From the NCBI GenBank assembly GCA_019454045.1, contig SKCR01029108.1:47179-111178 (forward strand): DNA of 64,000 bases, in the 5' to 3' direction. Source of the DNA: Zanthoxylum bungeanum (lineage: Eukaryota; Streptophyta; Magnoliopsida; Sapindales; Rutaceae). Every line of letters starts with the position of its first letter. The first letter of the stretch is position 1. Positions 47,790-59,205 of this stretch are shown in pieces. The notes under the pieces are model-generated. The model was not told the DNA's origin. It ran no database searches and was given only the letters and a program-made list of their open reading frames with translations. The position numbers and the translations under genes were made by a program.

Positions 47790-48848
47790 AAAGTGCGAGT
47801 TATACATCATTGGTGAATCTTTGGGAAGCGACCCATGAGATCCCTGGATATGTTGGCAGTAAATACGGTCGTCGGACTATCCGAACACGTAAGTACCTCG
47901 TACTACGTTTGTACCGATTTACAAGACAAGGTTGGCTTCTAGCAAAGCGACATGCCTACCCAATTCTCCAGAAATATCCTTATAGGAATATTAGATCTAT
48001 ATCAAGCGTAGTATACCGTAGTATTGCGTATTTCGATCCAACATCGGATGATCACGTGCTAGGCCTGGGGCTGGAATTGTGTTTGCCCCGTACGAAGCAC
48101 ATAACGGATGTCTGGCAACTAGTCTCTATAATCGGATATACATGACCTTGTTATAATATCCCGATAGCTCGAGCATTTAAGAGAACAAGTTCTGTATCCT
48201 ATGTGACCATCATCTCCATATGACTGGAGTGATACTTTCATCTTAACATCACACCCAACACTCTACGATTCTCAATATACCCAGCATTGGCATACACAGA
48301 ACCTGTTAAAGCCCTGGACGACCTCAACCAAAGTATATTGATTGTCGCAAGTATTAGCGGTGTAAGTCTCAGGTTAAGACCAAGTACACCTACCCTGATT
48401 GCAGACTCCCATAGACACATAGTCATACTACCAATGGGATTCCGCGGGGGTCTATCCAGAGCAAAGCTGTTTCCCGTACCATCGATAAAACACAACCTCC
48501 TATTACACTTGCATGAGTATCCTATACCCAAATATATGAGAACTATGCCATTGTGCCCTCACAAACGCGCACAAGTGTAATACTAGTCTTTTACGTATTT
48601 ATCGATGTCCAATCTCGATAATACTCTGACTAGGGATATTTAATGATTTATCATTCGTGGACTGATACTGTCTCATATCATTCTCTGTCCAGGAACCAAT
48701 CATAGGGACCTCTCATTATTTATACATCTATGTGATCTAATCACAAATGATAAGAGTGCAATCTCCTTTGTCACATAGTTAATTTGTACAAAAACACCAT
48801 GATCTGTACAAATAGTGACGCTATGGGTCATAATTATCCAACAATGTG

Positions 48849-49680
48849 TTCAATCGGGTATACGAAGTCTGATATTGTTGTTTCTTTTATTTCTTATATG
48901 CATTGTGTTATTAGCGCATGGGCTTAGTAAGTACGATTAAAGGTCCTCTATTTCGAGGGGTTAAAATCCTTTACCACAATGTTTTGCCATGCCGGATGAT
49001 GTATATTCGGTTGAATGTAAGATATGTTCAATCGGGTATACGAAGTCCGATATTGTTGTTTTTATTTCTTATATGCATCGTGTTATTAGCATATAGGCTT
49101 AGTAAGTGCGATTAAAGGTCCTTTATTTTGAGAGGTTAAAATCCTTTACCACGATGCTTTGCCACGCCGGATAATGTATATTCGATTGGATGTGAGATAT
49201 GTTTAATCGGATATACGAAGTCCGATATCGTTCTCTTTACTTTTTATATATGTCTTGTGTTGTTTGCGCATGGGCTTAGTAAGTGCGATTAAAGGTCCTC
49301 TATTTTGAGAGGTTAAAATCCTTTACCACGATGCTTTGCCGCACCGGATGATGTATAGTCGGTTGAATGTGAGATATGTTCAATCGGGTATACGAAGTCC
49401 GATATTGTTGTGTTTATTTTTATATGCATTATGATGTGATGCGCATGGGCTTAGTAAGTTGAATTAAAGGTCCTCCATTTCGAGGGGTTAAAGAACCTTT
49501 ACCACGATACTTCACCGCGCCTTTCATTTCGTTATTCGCTTTTCTTTGTATGTCATCTTCTTGCATAATCATGCATCATGTTGCATTGAGCATGGGCTTA
49601 GTAAGTCGGACTAAAGGTCCTCCATTCGGAGGGATAAAAAGCCTACGGTCTACCTTTACCACGATACTTTGCCGCTCCTT
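48849..49680 (+). repeat. 175-bp tandem repeat in the C-plus 3' LTR
   Basis: Units near 48914, 49089, 49266, 49441 and 49589, continuing from 44435-44547 across the nested element. Counterpart of 34133-35085. Confidence 0.88.
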
Positions 49681-50631
49681 TTAGTCCGTTATTATTTATT
49701 AGGTGTCATCTATTCATCCGTTCACGTATGTGTCATGTTTTTTTTACTGCATTTCGGAGGTCACTACTGTAACCCCGTTCGAACGCATTTCAGAACGCCA
49801 CACGAACGCATGTTTTCTATCTCAGTTCGTTCGAATGTGTTTATGAACGCTACTCGAACGCGAACATTCTGTTTACGGTTCGAACGTGGATACAAATGCC
49901 GCACGAACACCCACGGTAAACAGGCCCTCTTTCATCACATCTCATGCATGGTTACTCATTTTGTCATTTTCCTTTTTGATTGTTCATGTTCTCGTTTAGC
50001 CATTTATTGTGTGCATAAGATTACATGTTCGTTCCCATGATGTATGTTTACACGGTAGTCATCTACTTATGCTTCCGCATTCATCCATTCAACATGTTCA
50101 TGAAGTTATATGCTCGCCGTTATTCCTATTTTCTTTCATGCGTAATTGTACAATTATTATCTACTAGCATGCCTATGATGGAATATAATGTGCTTATAAC
50201 ATTGTATGCTAGCCATATTTATCTTTATGCATGCAAATTCGGACATAGATTATGTGCAAATAGGTTGTATGCAAACTTAAAAATGTGTTACATGTGAACT
50301 TAGATGAACCTTTGATTTATGCATGCGAACTTGGAAATAGATTATCCTTGGAAATAGATTATCCTTGGAAATAGGTTGTTTAGGCTTGGTTAGATTATTG
50401 CACAAATCATTTTATTACAAGTGGCATAAGTAAATGACCATTCTGAACCCAACGGTTTGAGGTCTTCCCTTGCGAGGGGTGAGTGCGGCCTTAAATCTCA
50501 TTTTCCTAGTTCACACCAGGTGGCGACTCCATTATTCTCCGATTTAGTCCCCCGCGGGCTACTCCGTACTCCCAACCGGGCCGCGAGCCCGGAACAGCAT
50601 GCGTCACCCAGTTCCTGTGTCCCACAGTCAG

Positions 50632-51749
50632 TAAGTTGATGAGAAGGTCGGTTCAGTGGAGGGTTTGTCGTGTGAGGTGTCCGTTTGTAAAGGAGCTGGT
50701 GAGGGTACCTTGTTTTTTTTTAGTGTGTGGCGTGGAGTTTACTGAGAAGGGCGTGTGTATGTGAGGTTTATTTGTGGTGGGTCCGTTTATGGCTTTAGTT
50801 AGTAGGTGTGAGGTGTTAGGTTTAGGGTTGATTGGTGTCTTATGGTTGCTGGTTTCATGCAATTTGCTGAGTAAGTTTATTTGCTCGCTTGTGGTCTAAG
50901 CGTGAATGGGGTCTGCATGTATTGAAAGTGGGACGTGAGAGAGAGAGAGATGAGAGAAGGCTGTGAGTTGTGGTCTTAGAGAGTTAGGGTTTATTTTCTT
51001 TATTCCAGCCGTGTTACTGTCGTGTGTGGAGTGAGCAGACGTATGTTTAGGTTTTGTGAGGTAGGGCTACCGTAGAGAGAGAGAGGGTGGAGAAGGTAGC
51101 CGAGAGAGTTTTAGGGTTTATTTGATGTGTTGGTGAAATTCTATGAATGTGGTGAAAGTGCTCATGTGTTTGTGCCGTGAGGATGCTCTAGGGGAGGGGT
51201 TTGGTTTGTGTGTCTTTTTATAGGAGAGGGTTGGGGTTGTCCTAATTTGGGTAGGAAAGAAATCATGCAAATTATCGGGGTTATCTCTTAATTGGTATGT
51301 TATAAGGAAAATATATATCCAATTTAGGAAGGTGATTTGTTTTAGTTTAGGAAAGGGATTTATGAGATTTGATTTGATTTCTTTAATTTAGGCATGTGAT
51401 TTGATTTGATTTTGTTTGATTTTAACATGTGTTTAATGTGTTGGATATTTTTGGATGGGATTTTGGGCTTGTGGACGTGTGGGATGGTTCCTTGGTGGGC
51501 TTGGGTGTATGGGTTGGTGGTGTGTGGGTTTGGGTGTGTGGTTGCAGGGGTTTTGGTCCGAGGATAAGTTTTAAAACAAAGGTCCAACAAGCGAACCTGA
51601 GGCTAAGCAAACGAATTAAATCCAACAAGGTATTGATTTTTGAATTTTCCATTTCGACGTCCGTTTCCCGCGACTTCCGCAACTTAAAGGGTAGTGCCTC
51701 CATACGAGGCTCATCATCGGGACTTATATGCAAAAATGCAGTGCCTACA
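50632..51749 (-). mobile_element. Right part of the 5' LTR of element C-a
   Basis: Resumes after the GTCAG target copy and ends with the family-C terminus TGCAGTGCCTACA at 51749. A TATA box lies on the minus strand at 51215-51222. No gene. Confidence 0.88.
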
Positions 51750-53184
51750 CTTACTAACCCCATAAGCCTCTGACTAATAACTACTATTCAATTACTAATA
51801 CTTTTTTCTCTATTTAAATATTTATATCATATATGGGACCGTGGCCCAAACTTACAACTTAACATAAAAACTTAACTCCAAAAACTTTATACATAAAGAT
51901 ACATATTTTACAATGACTACACATAACTTAAACACTAGTACAGAACTTTTACTCGACTCTGATTTACTCCAATTAGACTTTTACTCTTTGACTTAGACTG
52001 TTGGACTCCAACCATAGTGACTGCATCAGTATCTGTCCTCCCGAGCTCGTCCTCCGAGAATACCCATAGAAAACTGGGAGTGGGGGTTAGATCATCGTAC
52101 AATCTAAGTGAGTGAACATAATACTGAAATAATATCATTTGATTCTAAAACCAAAGTTTCAAAAATAACTTATATGAAAACTCTTTTCTGGAAACATTGC
52201 TTGAAATTTCTTTTATAAAACTTCTTTTTTCTGAAATCTGCTTTCTAAATCCGCTCATAAAATCTCTTTTTGGAAACTATTATCTGGAAATCTGATATCT
52301 GAAACTGATCTGTGTCTGAAAAACTTGACGTATGAGGATGTTACGTATCGATGTCCCCCCATACGCCTATCTGGAGCTAGGAATGCAAAATCATGACTTT
52401 TTGGCGTTACGTATCGCCGTCCCCCAAAGCATGCCACTCATGTCCCTGAAACTGGTGGTCTTGGGGCGTTACGTATCGCCGTCCCCAAAGCCACAAACTA
52501 GAACTAGGGGTGCGGATCTATGCTACCCACCAAGCTCTGAAACTATGGTCTATGGGCGTTACGTATCACCGTCCCCCTAGCCTTGAACTAGGAACTGGGG
52601 GCGTTACGTATCGCCGTCCCCCCAGTCCTCTACATGTGCACATGTTCTCTGTCCGTCAATTCCAAGCTGTATCCAGTTACATACTGGGTGGGTTTTTTTT
52701 TTACATGCCCCTAAAACATAAAACTCATGTTTAGAAAAAATATTTGTTTTCTCAATCATTTCTCAAATAAGCTGAATAAAACATAACTGATAACAAAACT
52801 GGCTGTCGCCCTAAAAACAGAAATAGTAAGTCTAAATTCAAAACTTAATAAATCCAGTTAAAGAAATGAGGTACACTCACTGTTTGGAGTTTCGCTGGTC
52901 TTTCTTCACTTTGCTGGTGAAACCTGAGGTTCCTGCGACGATCTCATCTTTTTTGAATTCTACCATTATTTAATCTTTGAACGTTTTCATGCTTCTATTG
53001 CCTTCCATTTCCTTTCTATTTCTCCTTCTTCCTTTCTCTTTTCTCTTTTTTCTTTTTCCCTCTTCTTCTTCTCTTCTTCTTCATTCTCACATGTTTTTCT
53101 TTTCTTCTTGTTGTTTTTAGAGACATGAATAGTGCACCATTTTATACTTGGCCTCTAAAAATAAGGAAATGTGTAGAGTTTTCA
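51750..53184 (-). mobile_element. Partial LTR of an unassigned family (E)
   Basis: This segment separates element C-a from the gag of C-b and belongs to neither. On the minus strand it begins TGAAAACTCTACAC at 53184, inside the C-b gag, has a TATA box (TATAAAA, 53140-53146) about 40 bp downstream, then a long purine-rich stretch on the minus strand (pyrimidines on plus, 52960-53110). These are features of an LTR start. Its far end is cut by C-a at 51750. It holds five copies of a GTTACGTATCGCCGTCCCC motif. I do not recognise the family. Confidence 0.5.
52336..52622. repeat. Five copies of a GTTACGTATCGCCGTCCCC motif
   Basis: Copies start near 52336, 52403, 52463, 52554 and 52597. Spacing is irregular (about 67, 60, 91 and 43 bp) and the sequence between copies is not conserved. 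The motif has a TACGTA core and G-run / C-run ends, a partial dyad. Confidence 0.85.
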
Positions 53185-54000
53185 AGTGCCCTTGATGATC
53201 ATTTTAATCTGGTCCTTCTCTGAAGGCCGAGTCTGCATCTTCAGAAGCTGGCTCCTCCAGCGATCTACATACTCCTTAGAACTTTCCTCTGGCTTCTGCT
53301 TAGTGTTCTCCAAGTCGGGAAGCAACAAGTCAATCTCCAAATCTGTAACATACTGCTTCAGAAAGGCGTCTGCCAGTTCCCTCCAATCTTCCTTAACTTT
53401 TCTTTCAAGGCTATGGTACCACACTACGGGTGCCCCCTCGAGCGACATCCCAAACATCTTCTGAACTTGGCGTTGTGACAGGCCCACTGAACTCATTACC
53501 GAGACATATTGCCAGAGATGGACCCTCGGGTCCCCATTCCTATTAAATTTGGCTATGTCGGGCATTTTAAACTGAGCCGGTAGCTGCTCCTCAAAGGTCA
53601 TTGCTTCATAGTCTAGTAAATCTTCATGTTTACCCCTCAGCTTGCGGGTAACTAATTCTATCTGGTCACGGAGTTTCTGTAATTCAGCCTGAGACCCGAT
53701 TGTCCTTCCTACGACATACTCAGCCATGTCATCATCAAAGATAGGGATATCATCATTCAATCTGTTCGGAGGCTCTTCACGCTTCTCATTTCCAGAGCTT
53801 CCCCCAGCACGGGGCACATCCATATTAGCCATGGTAGTGGTCAAAGCTTGCAGTTGCTCGGTAACTTTGGTGAGATTGGCTTCAAGCTGATTCATATGAG
53901 ACCCCTCGTTAACTGATTCACTTATATTTGTTGACGGCCTTTTGATGAGTCTTCTTTCTTCCCCAACCCAACGGGTATCTATGATGGCTTTTAGACACAT
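53185..54000 (-). pseudogene. Ty3/gypsy gag (capsid region), element C-b, truncated and start codon lost
   Basis: An open frame of about 270 codons encodes a retrotransposon gag. Key segments are FKMPDIAKFNRNGDPRVHLW, the helical region GMSLEGAPVVWYHSLERKV, ADAFLKQYVTDLEIDL and EESSKEYVDRWRSQLLKM. These fit the plant gag family around the capsid domain. By comparison with C-plus and C-a, the normal start is at about 53925, where ATG has become ATA (ISESVNEGSHMNQL); the ATG at 54000 lies in what is leader in the others. The frame ends at 53182-53184, where family-E LTR sequence begins, so the C-terminal part with zinc knuckle, and all of pol, is missing. Confidence 0.88.
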
Positions 54001-54864
54001 GGGTTAACATGATGCATTTATGCATGAGATGCATGAGATGCGTGAGATGTATGGAATATATAAGTCGGCCCATTATTATTTTAAAGCATTCAATCATACT
54101 ATTGCGCGGTGTAAACTTGTCCCAGTGGAAAAGGCCCAACAGGTTCACACCTTTGCGATAACATTGTTAAACAACTTCAAATGATAAGAGGCCTAAACAC
54201 AAAATGGCCCATCGAAATTTTTAGAAGCTTTTGGCCCAATTGTCAAATGACACGAACTCGTCCCAGTTTAAATGGCCCAACAAGTTCATATCTCTTGACA
54301 AGAGGTCCCACTGAATCCAAATGACGATGATCCCAAATACAAACATAAAGAAATAATTTTTATTGGTCATACAACTATGGTTCACATGTAGGTTCACAAG
54401 AGTGTAAACAAAGACTCGCACTGACAAAGGATTGCCTACAACTAGGACTCCCCACTCAAGGGTTCGAGTGACCAAGTGAACGCACCTTTTTATACCTTAC
54501 GGTACGTGCCAACGAGTTACGATGTGTGACTAACTGTCAAATGGATTTCCTATTGTAGATTCCCCAGAGGGAGGGTGGAGCGAACTCTCTTAAATACCCA
54601 AGCCTCTTAAACTCTTATCGCCTTGGTGACAGGAATAAACAACAAGTCCTCCAAATTAGTCTGTCACAGTGAGCTACGGGTAATGATTATCTAGGTATCT
54701 TCACAGCTTTTCCTTATAGAAAGGTAGTGAATGAAGGAAGACATCAAACCATTATCTAGCCTTAATAATGCCTTTGATTAAACCCCTTTAACCCACTGTA
54801 GACATGGTTAATTAAAACACAAATCACAAACATTACAAGACATTATTTCGGGGCTGATTCTCTA
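54001..54864 (-). other. Leader of element C-b
   Basis: Non-coding, homologous to the C-plus and C-a leaders, with the same GGGCCATTTAAACTGGGACG block. The 54221-54475 open frame corresponds to that at 36390-36635. Confidence 0.65.
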
Positions 54865-54882
54865 TCCCCAGTGGAGTCGCTA
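54865..54882 (-). promoter_or_regulatory. Primer binding site of element C-b
   Basis: Sense TAGCGACTCCACTGGGGA, one base off the family-C site (TGGCGACTCC), three bases from the LTR edge. Confidence 0.75.
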
Positions 54883-54885
54883 GAC

Positions 54886-57345
54886 TGTAGGACACAGAAA
54901 TGGGCGACGATGTTCCAGGCTTGCGGCCCGGTTGGGAGTACGGAGTAGCCCGCGGGGGACTAAATCGGAGAAATAAAATTGAGTCACCACCCAGTGTGAA
55001 CTGGGAAATGATTTAAGGCCGCACTCACCCCTCGCAAGGAAAGACCTCAAACCGTTGGGTTCGGAATGGTCCCTTACTTATGCCACTTGTAATGAATGGA
55101 TTTGTGCAATTTTAACCAAGTCTACTCAACATACATTTGCAAAAGTAATCTACATCTAAGTTCATATACAGCCTAAATCTAAATTTGTATGCTTTTAAAA
55201 GTAAATTCTCATAACGACAAACATACGATATCACACACATTAGCATGTTGAATAAATAACGACCTAAACATAACTTAAATTAAACTCTTATTGCGAAGAA
55301 AATAACTAAGTCATGCATGAAGGAATAACGTACTAAACTAAATCATACTAAAAAAAATAAATAACCTTCTAATGGCCTAATCATACTTGAATACAAGGTT
55401 GGATGAAATGAAATATGTGTGTCTCTCAAGTGGTACGTGGCATTATATCCCGAGTGCAAACCGCAATACCGTCCATTCGGATTCGGCTACGGAATTTATG
55501 TCTGAGTTTCCATCCGATATACCACAAGGGATAACACATATTCCGTCCATCCGGAATCACATCATGCCTCAATAAACGACTCTCATGCGATAATATATTA
55601 AAATAAATAAAAAGAAACAAAAGATAATAAATAAAAAGGTGCCCTCAGGTCTAACCTCTTTTGTCGTCTCTCGAAAGCGCGTTACACAGCCGTCGGAAGG
55701 GTTGATGTTCCGCAACTTTTCTGGTTCACTAATCCAACATTTTTCCTCGCTGTTTCGCTATTTGGGCTGCTGTTTTCACTCCATTTTGCGGTGTTTCTGG
55801 TTGCGGTATTTGGCTTACTGGTTTGCGGTAAATAGGGGATTATTTTGCGGGTTATTTTTGGTGGTTACAGAGGTCGGTTTCAGTGATATTTTTTGGTCAG
55901 TATTTATGTGAATGGAGGACTGGTTTGCAGGGGTGATTTGCGTGTTTCAGAGGCTGGTTTGTAGTGAGGGATTTGCATATTTCAGAGGCTGGTTGGAAGT
56001 GTTAGGGGCTGTGTAGTGAAGGATCTTCAGGCATGAATCAGAGGCTGGTTTGGACATGTTAGGGGCTGTGCAGTGAAGGGTCTTCAGGCGTGAATCAGAG
56101 GCTGCAGTGAGGGGCTATTTGGACGCGGATTTAGAGGCAGTTTGGACGTGAATTTGGAGGCAGTTTCTGGGCTAATTGGGGTAGTGTTTGACGATAATGT
56201 GCTGGCAGTTTGAGGAGTTATTTTCGGTGATGTACAAGGGCTATTTGGGTGCAGTTTTTTTCGGTGTGATTTTGAAGGGCTGGGACGTGTTGAGTGCTGT
56301 TTGTGAGGAGCTTTGTACGTGAATTTGAGGGCTGGTGTGAGGCTTTGTGCGTGAGGTTTTTTGACGTGAACAAGGGGAGTTGCGTGAAGTGAGCTGTGGT
56401 GTGAAGTTGGGCAGGCTTTGAGGGGTGTTTCTTGATCGATGTGGGACTAAGGTTGATGTCTGAGTGTGAGGTGTGATTTGCGTGAGTGGAGGGATGACAA
56501 GAGGCACTTTGTGCGTGAATAAGGGTTGAGGGGGTTTCCTAATCGATGTGGGATGAAATGGAGGGCAGTGGGGGCGTTTTAGGGGCATATTTGTGGATGT
56601 GAGCTGCTGGTTGTGTCCGAGAGTTAGGGACGTGAGTGATGGGTTATTTCCTAGGAGATGTGGGACAAAGTGGAGGGCAGTGGGGGCGTGTAAGGTGCGT
56701 GAAGAGGGCTGGTTCCAGGGGTTGTATGGTCGTGATTTAGGGGGCTGTGGGCGTGAGTGAATGTGAGAGAAGATGAGAGACTTGTCTTATATGTGTGCCA
56801 TGTATCTGTTAGGGGAAAGATAGTAGGATTTTGGGTTGTTTTTATAAGCAAAATGGGTGCATTAATTGGGTAGGCTAATGTTGTTGGAGAGTTATTAATT
56901 GGGTGGCTACTTTGTTGAAAATGGAGGGTGATTTGTGGTTTCTTTTGACTTGGAGAGGGGATGCCATTAATGGCTTAAGAAAAACTTTGTTTAAATGAGG
57001 AGCAAGGTAAATTGGAGGTCAAATGCGTGGGGTATGCATGGTGGAGGGTTAATTTGGTTGTTTGAATAGTTAGTGGAGAGGTAAATGAGTGTAAAGGGCG
57101 TGAGCTTTGGTCTCTTGGGATTGGTGTGTGATTTGGTTGGGTTTTGGGCCAAGGGTGATTTTGAAACGGAGATCCAACGAGTGAACCTGAAGCTAAACAA
57201 GCGAATAAAGTCCAACAAAACATCAAATCTTGACTTTTCTTCTTCCCCGACGTCCGTTTCCCCTCGCGACTTCCGTGACATAAGAGGTTGTGCCTCTGTA
57301 CGAGGCTCATCATCGGGACTTATATGCAAAAATGCAGTGTCTACA
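54886..57345 (-). mobile_element. 5' LTR of element C-b (2,460 bp, shortest family-C LTR)
   Basis: TGTAGGACACAG to GTGTCTACA. Lacks the 175-bp array and the GTTCGAACG array found in the longer family-C LTRs. TATA box on the minus strand at 56839-56847. The right flank GTACG lies within a family-A LTR. Open frames such as 56241-56588 and 56975-57313 lie in the promoter part and show no similarity I recognise. Confidence 0.88.
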
Positions 57346-58770
57346 GTACGCCTCTTCTAGGTTTATTGAGAATCGTAGTGTATTAGATGTGATGTCAAGA
57401 CGGAAGTATCACTTCAGTCATATGAAGATGATGATCACGCAGGGATAAAAAACTGGTTCTCTATTATGTTGCAACTATCGGGATAATATGACAAGGTCAT
57501 GATTATCTGATTATAGAGACTAGTTACTTGTGATCCGATATATGCTTCGTATGGGGCAGACACTATTCTAGCCCCAGGCCTTGCATGTGACATCTGATAC
57601 TGGATCGTAATACGCAATACTACGTATAGTACGCCTGTTAGATTATATATTCCTTAAAGAATATTTCTGGGGATTGGGTAGGCACGACGCTTTGCTATAA
57701 GCCAACCATGTTTCGTAAATCGATAAGAACGTGGGACCGGGTACATACGTGTTTGGATAGTCCGACGACCGGATTTACTGCTAACATATCCAGGGATCTC
57801 ATGGGTCGCTTCCCGAAGATTCACCGATGACGTATGACTCGAACATAATTAATATGGGATTAATTATAAGAGAGAGAAAATTAATCTATGATTAATTGCG
57901 GAAATATTTTATCTGGGATAAAATTCAATTAATAGAGAGAGAACGATTAATTCAAAATTAATCAATAAAATAATATATTCGATATATTAAATGAAATTAG
58001 ATTTCATAACGGAATTGAAATTGGATTTTAATTCGGGCGAGCGAATTAATTTAGAATTAATTCGAGAGCGACTTTAATAGTAATTTTGGTAGGCATAATT
58101 ATTTAATTAAATTTGATTTAATTACGTCACAACGGAAAATTCGTTAATTCGGAATTAACGAACCCGAGCTCGGAATGTGTTTGCAGGCCCACTCGGATTT
58201 TGAATAAAATGGGGCCCACACAAGTCACATCAAGTCACATCACTAGTCAATCATTTGCCTTTTTGGTGATGGAAGTTAGTGAAGAGTTGATGGTGGCTTG
58301 TAAGACACACTTTGTTTTAATAATGAAAGCTTGAGTGACATTTACCAATTTTTTTATTTGGTATATGACTTTATTTTTTGGAAAAAAAAATAATTTCACT
58401 CAACACATAACTCACTTCATCTCTCTCTCTCTCTCCACCGATTTCTCTCCTCTATTTTTCCTTTGTTTTGCCGTGAACCACAAAGAAGACTTGGGGATTT
58501 TTGTTGCAAAAATCTCCATTGCTAGCACATCAAATATCATACAAATGTGATAGGGAAACCTTTCCCAAGAGTTTGGAATCAAACTTGGAGGCTTGGAGCT
58601 CAAACATACAATCAAAGAGGAGCTTGGAGAAACTTCAAAGGAATCAAAAATTTTGTTGTCTACACATCCATCCAACTGTTCAATTTGAGTTTATTTCCGC
58701 TATATTCCTTTGAGTATTCACACATATTACATGCTTATATGTTCTTGGGAATGATCTTAGAGACCCAACA
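57346..58770 (+). mobile_element. Right part of a family-A LTR, plus strand
   Basis: Matches 15529-17028 of the plus-strand family-A LTR: it begins at the equivalent of GTACACCACTTCTGGG and ends GAGACCCAACA at 58770. The first ~545 bp of the LTR would lie left of C-b's other end and is not present. No primer site follows, so it is a 3' LTR or solo LTR. The hairpin train is at about 57850-58160. Confidence 0.85.
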
Positions 58771-59205
58771 TCCGAATCTTTAATAGTTTGGTCTCTCGTA
58801 TTTATGAGATTCAAGTATTATATGTGTCAATCAGAGACTGTCTACAGATAGTCAAGAGTCCTCAATAATCTGGCAAGAGTATGAATTTTATTTGGGAAAT
58901 AATCACAATTTATAAAATATAATATAAATAAAAATCACATATATTTTCATACCACTAGCTTCACCCTTTACTCTAACAGTATACAAATTTGCAAAATAAT
59001 ATATAAATAAAAACACTCATAATTTTATTAATAAAAGAAAAAAATAAAATAAAACACACAAGATATATACCCCAAATCCCCCGAGAGGAAAAAATAAAAC
59101 AACGCATCCAGATTGAAGGGAAGCTCTCCATTTTCTCCCATCTCCCTTCTCCACACTGAGGTGCCGAGCACCTTTTTTTTGTAAAACCCTGCCAGATATA
59201 AAATG
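58771..59205. other. Unassigned AT-rich spacer
   Basis: No gene or repeat recognised. It lies between the family-A LTR end and a family-B LTR start and includes A-rich stretches (58915-59060). It may be original host DNA or an old element fragment. Confidence 0.5.

Larger units (their letters stand above)
44548..48843 (-). mobile_element. Family-A element, minus strand, with deleted interior and truncated 3' LTR
   Basis: Target duplication ATGTG at 44543-44547 and 48844-48848. The 5' LTR is complete (46753-48843, 2,091 bp). The primer site GCTCTGATACCA reads on the plus strand at 46740-46751, so TGGTATCAGAGC in sense. The leader (45372-46739) is homologous to 17029-18440. Gag, pol, polypurine tract and the first ~1.27 kb of the 3' LTR are gone; only 824 bp of that LTR (44548-45371) remains. 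Because reverse transcription regenerates both LTRs, this loss must have followed insertion. Confidence 0.92.
28550..50626 (+). mobile_element. Family-C element C-plus: large, nearly non-coding LTR retrotransposon with target duplication
   Basis: Two direct LTRs start TGTAGGCACTGCATTTTTGC at 28550 and 42243, and end CTCACA (35991) and CCCACA (50626). GTCAG precedes the element at 28545-28549 and follows it at 50627-50631. The interior (35992-42242) holds a primer site, leader, a short gag/pol remnant, a GC-rich minisatellite, a hAT insertion and a polypurine tract. Without nested insertions the LTRs are about 3,990 and 4,083 bp and the interior about 3.5 kb, a layout like that of large retrotransposon derivatives. 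It must have moved using proteins from relatives. Confidence 0.92.
42243..50626 (+). mobile_element. 3' LTR of element C-plus (split by a family-A element)
   Basis: Closely matches the 5' LTR, including the TATA box at 42783-42791, the 175-bp array and the GTTCGAACG-type repeats. It shows the empty site for the D element near 43880. Interrupted at 44548-48848 by a minus-strand family-A element with its target copy. Followed by GTCAG. Confidence 0.9.
24938..51749 (-). mobile_element. Family-C Ty3/gypsy element C-a (minus strand), truncated, with a large nested insertion
   Basis: On the minus strand the element runs from its 5' LTR (right end 51749, TGTAGGCACTGCA) through the primer site at 26354-26371 into its leader and the first 18 codons of gag, where it is cut at 24938 by the family-A element. 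The LTR (26375-51749) is split at 28549/50627 by element C-plus. The remainder of gag, pol and the 3' LTR are not in the window. Family: primer site TGGCGACTCCACTGGGGA plus the gag of the related copy C-b point to the Tat/Ogre group. Confidence 0.85.

Noticed and set aside
50025..50297. 90-codon frame (FVPMMYVYTVVIYLCF) present twice, also at 35362-35679
   Set aside because: The two copies are the two LTRs of one element, so their similarity reflects duplication by reverse transcription, not selection on a protein.
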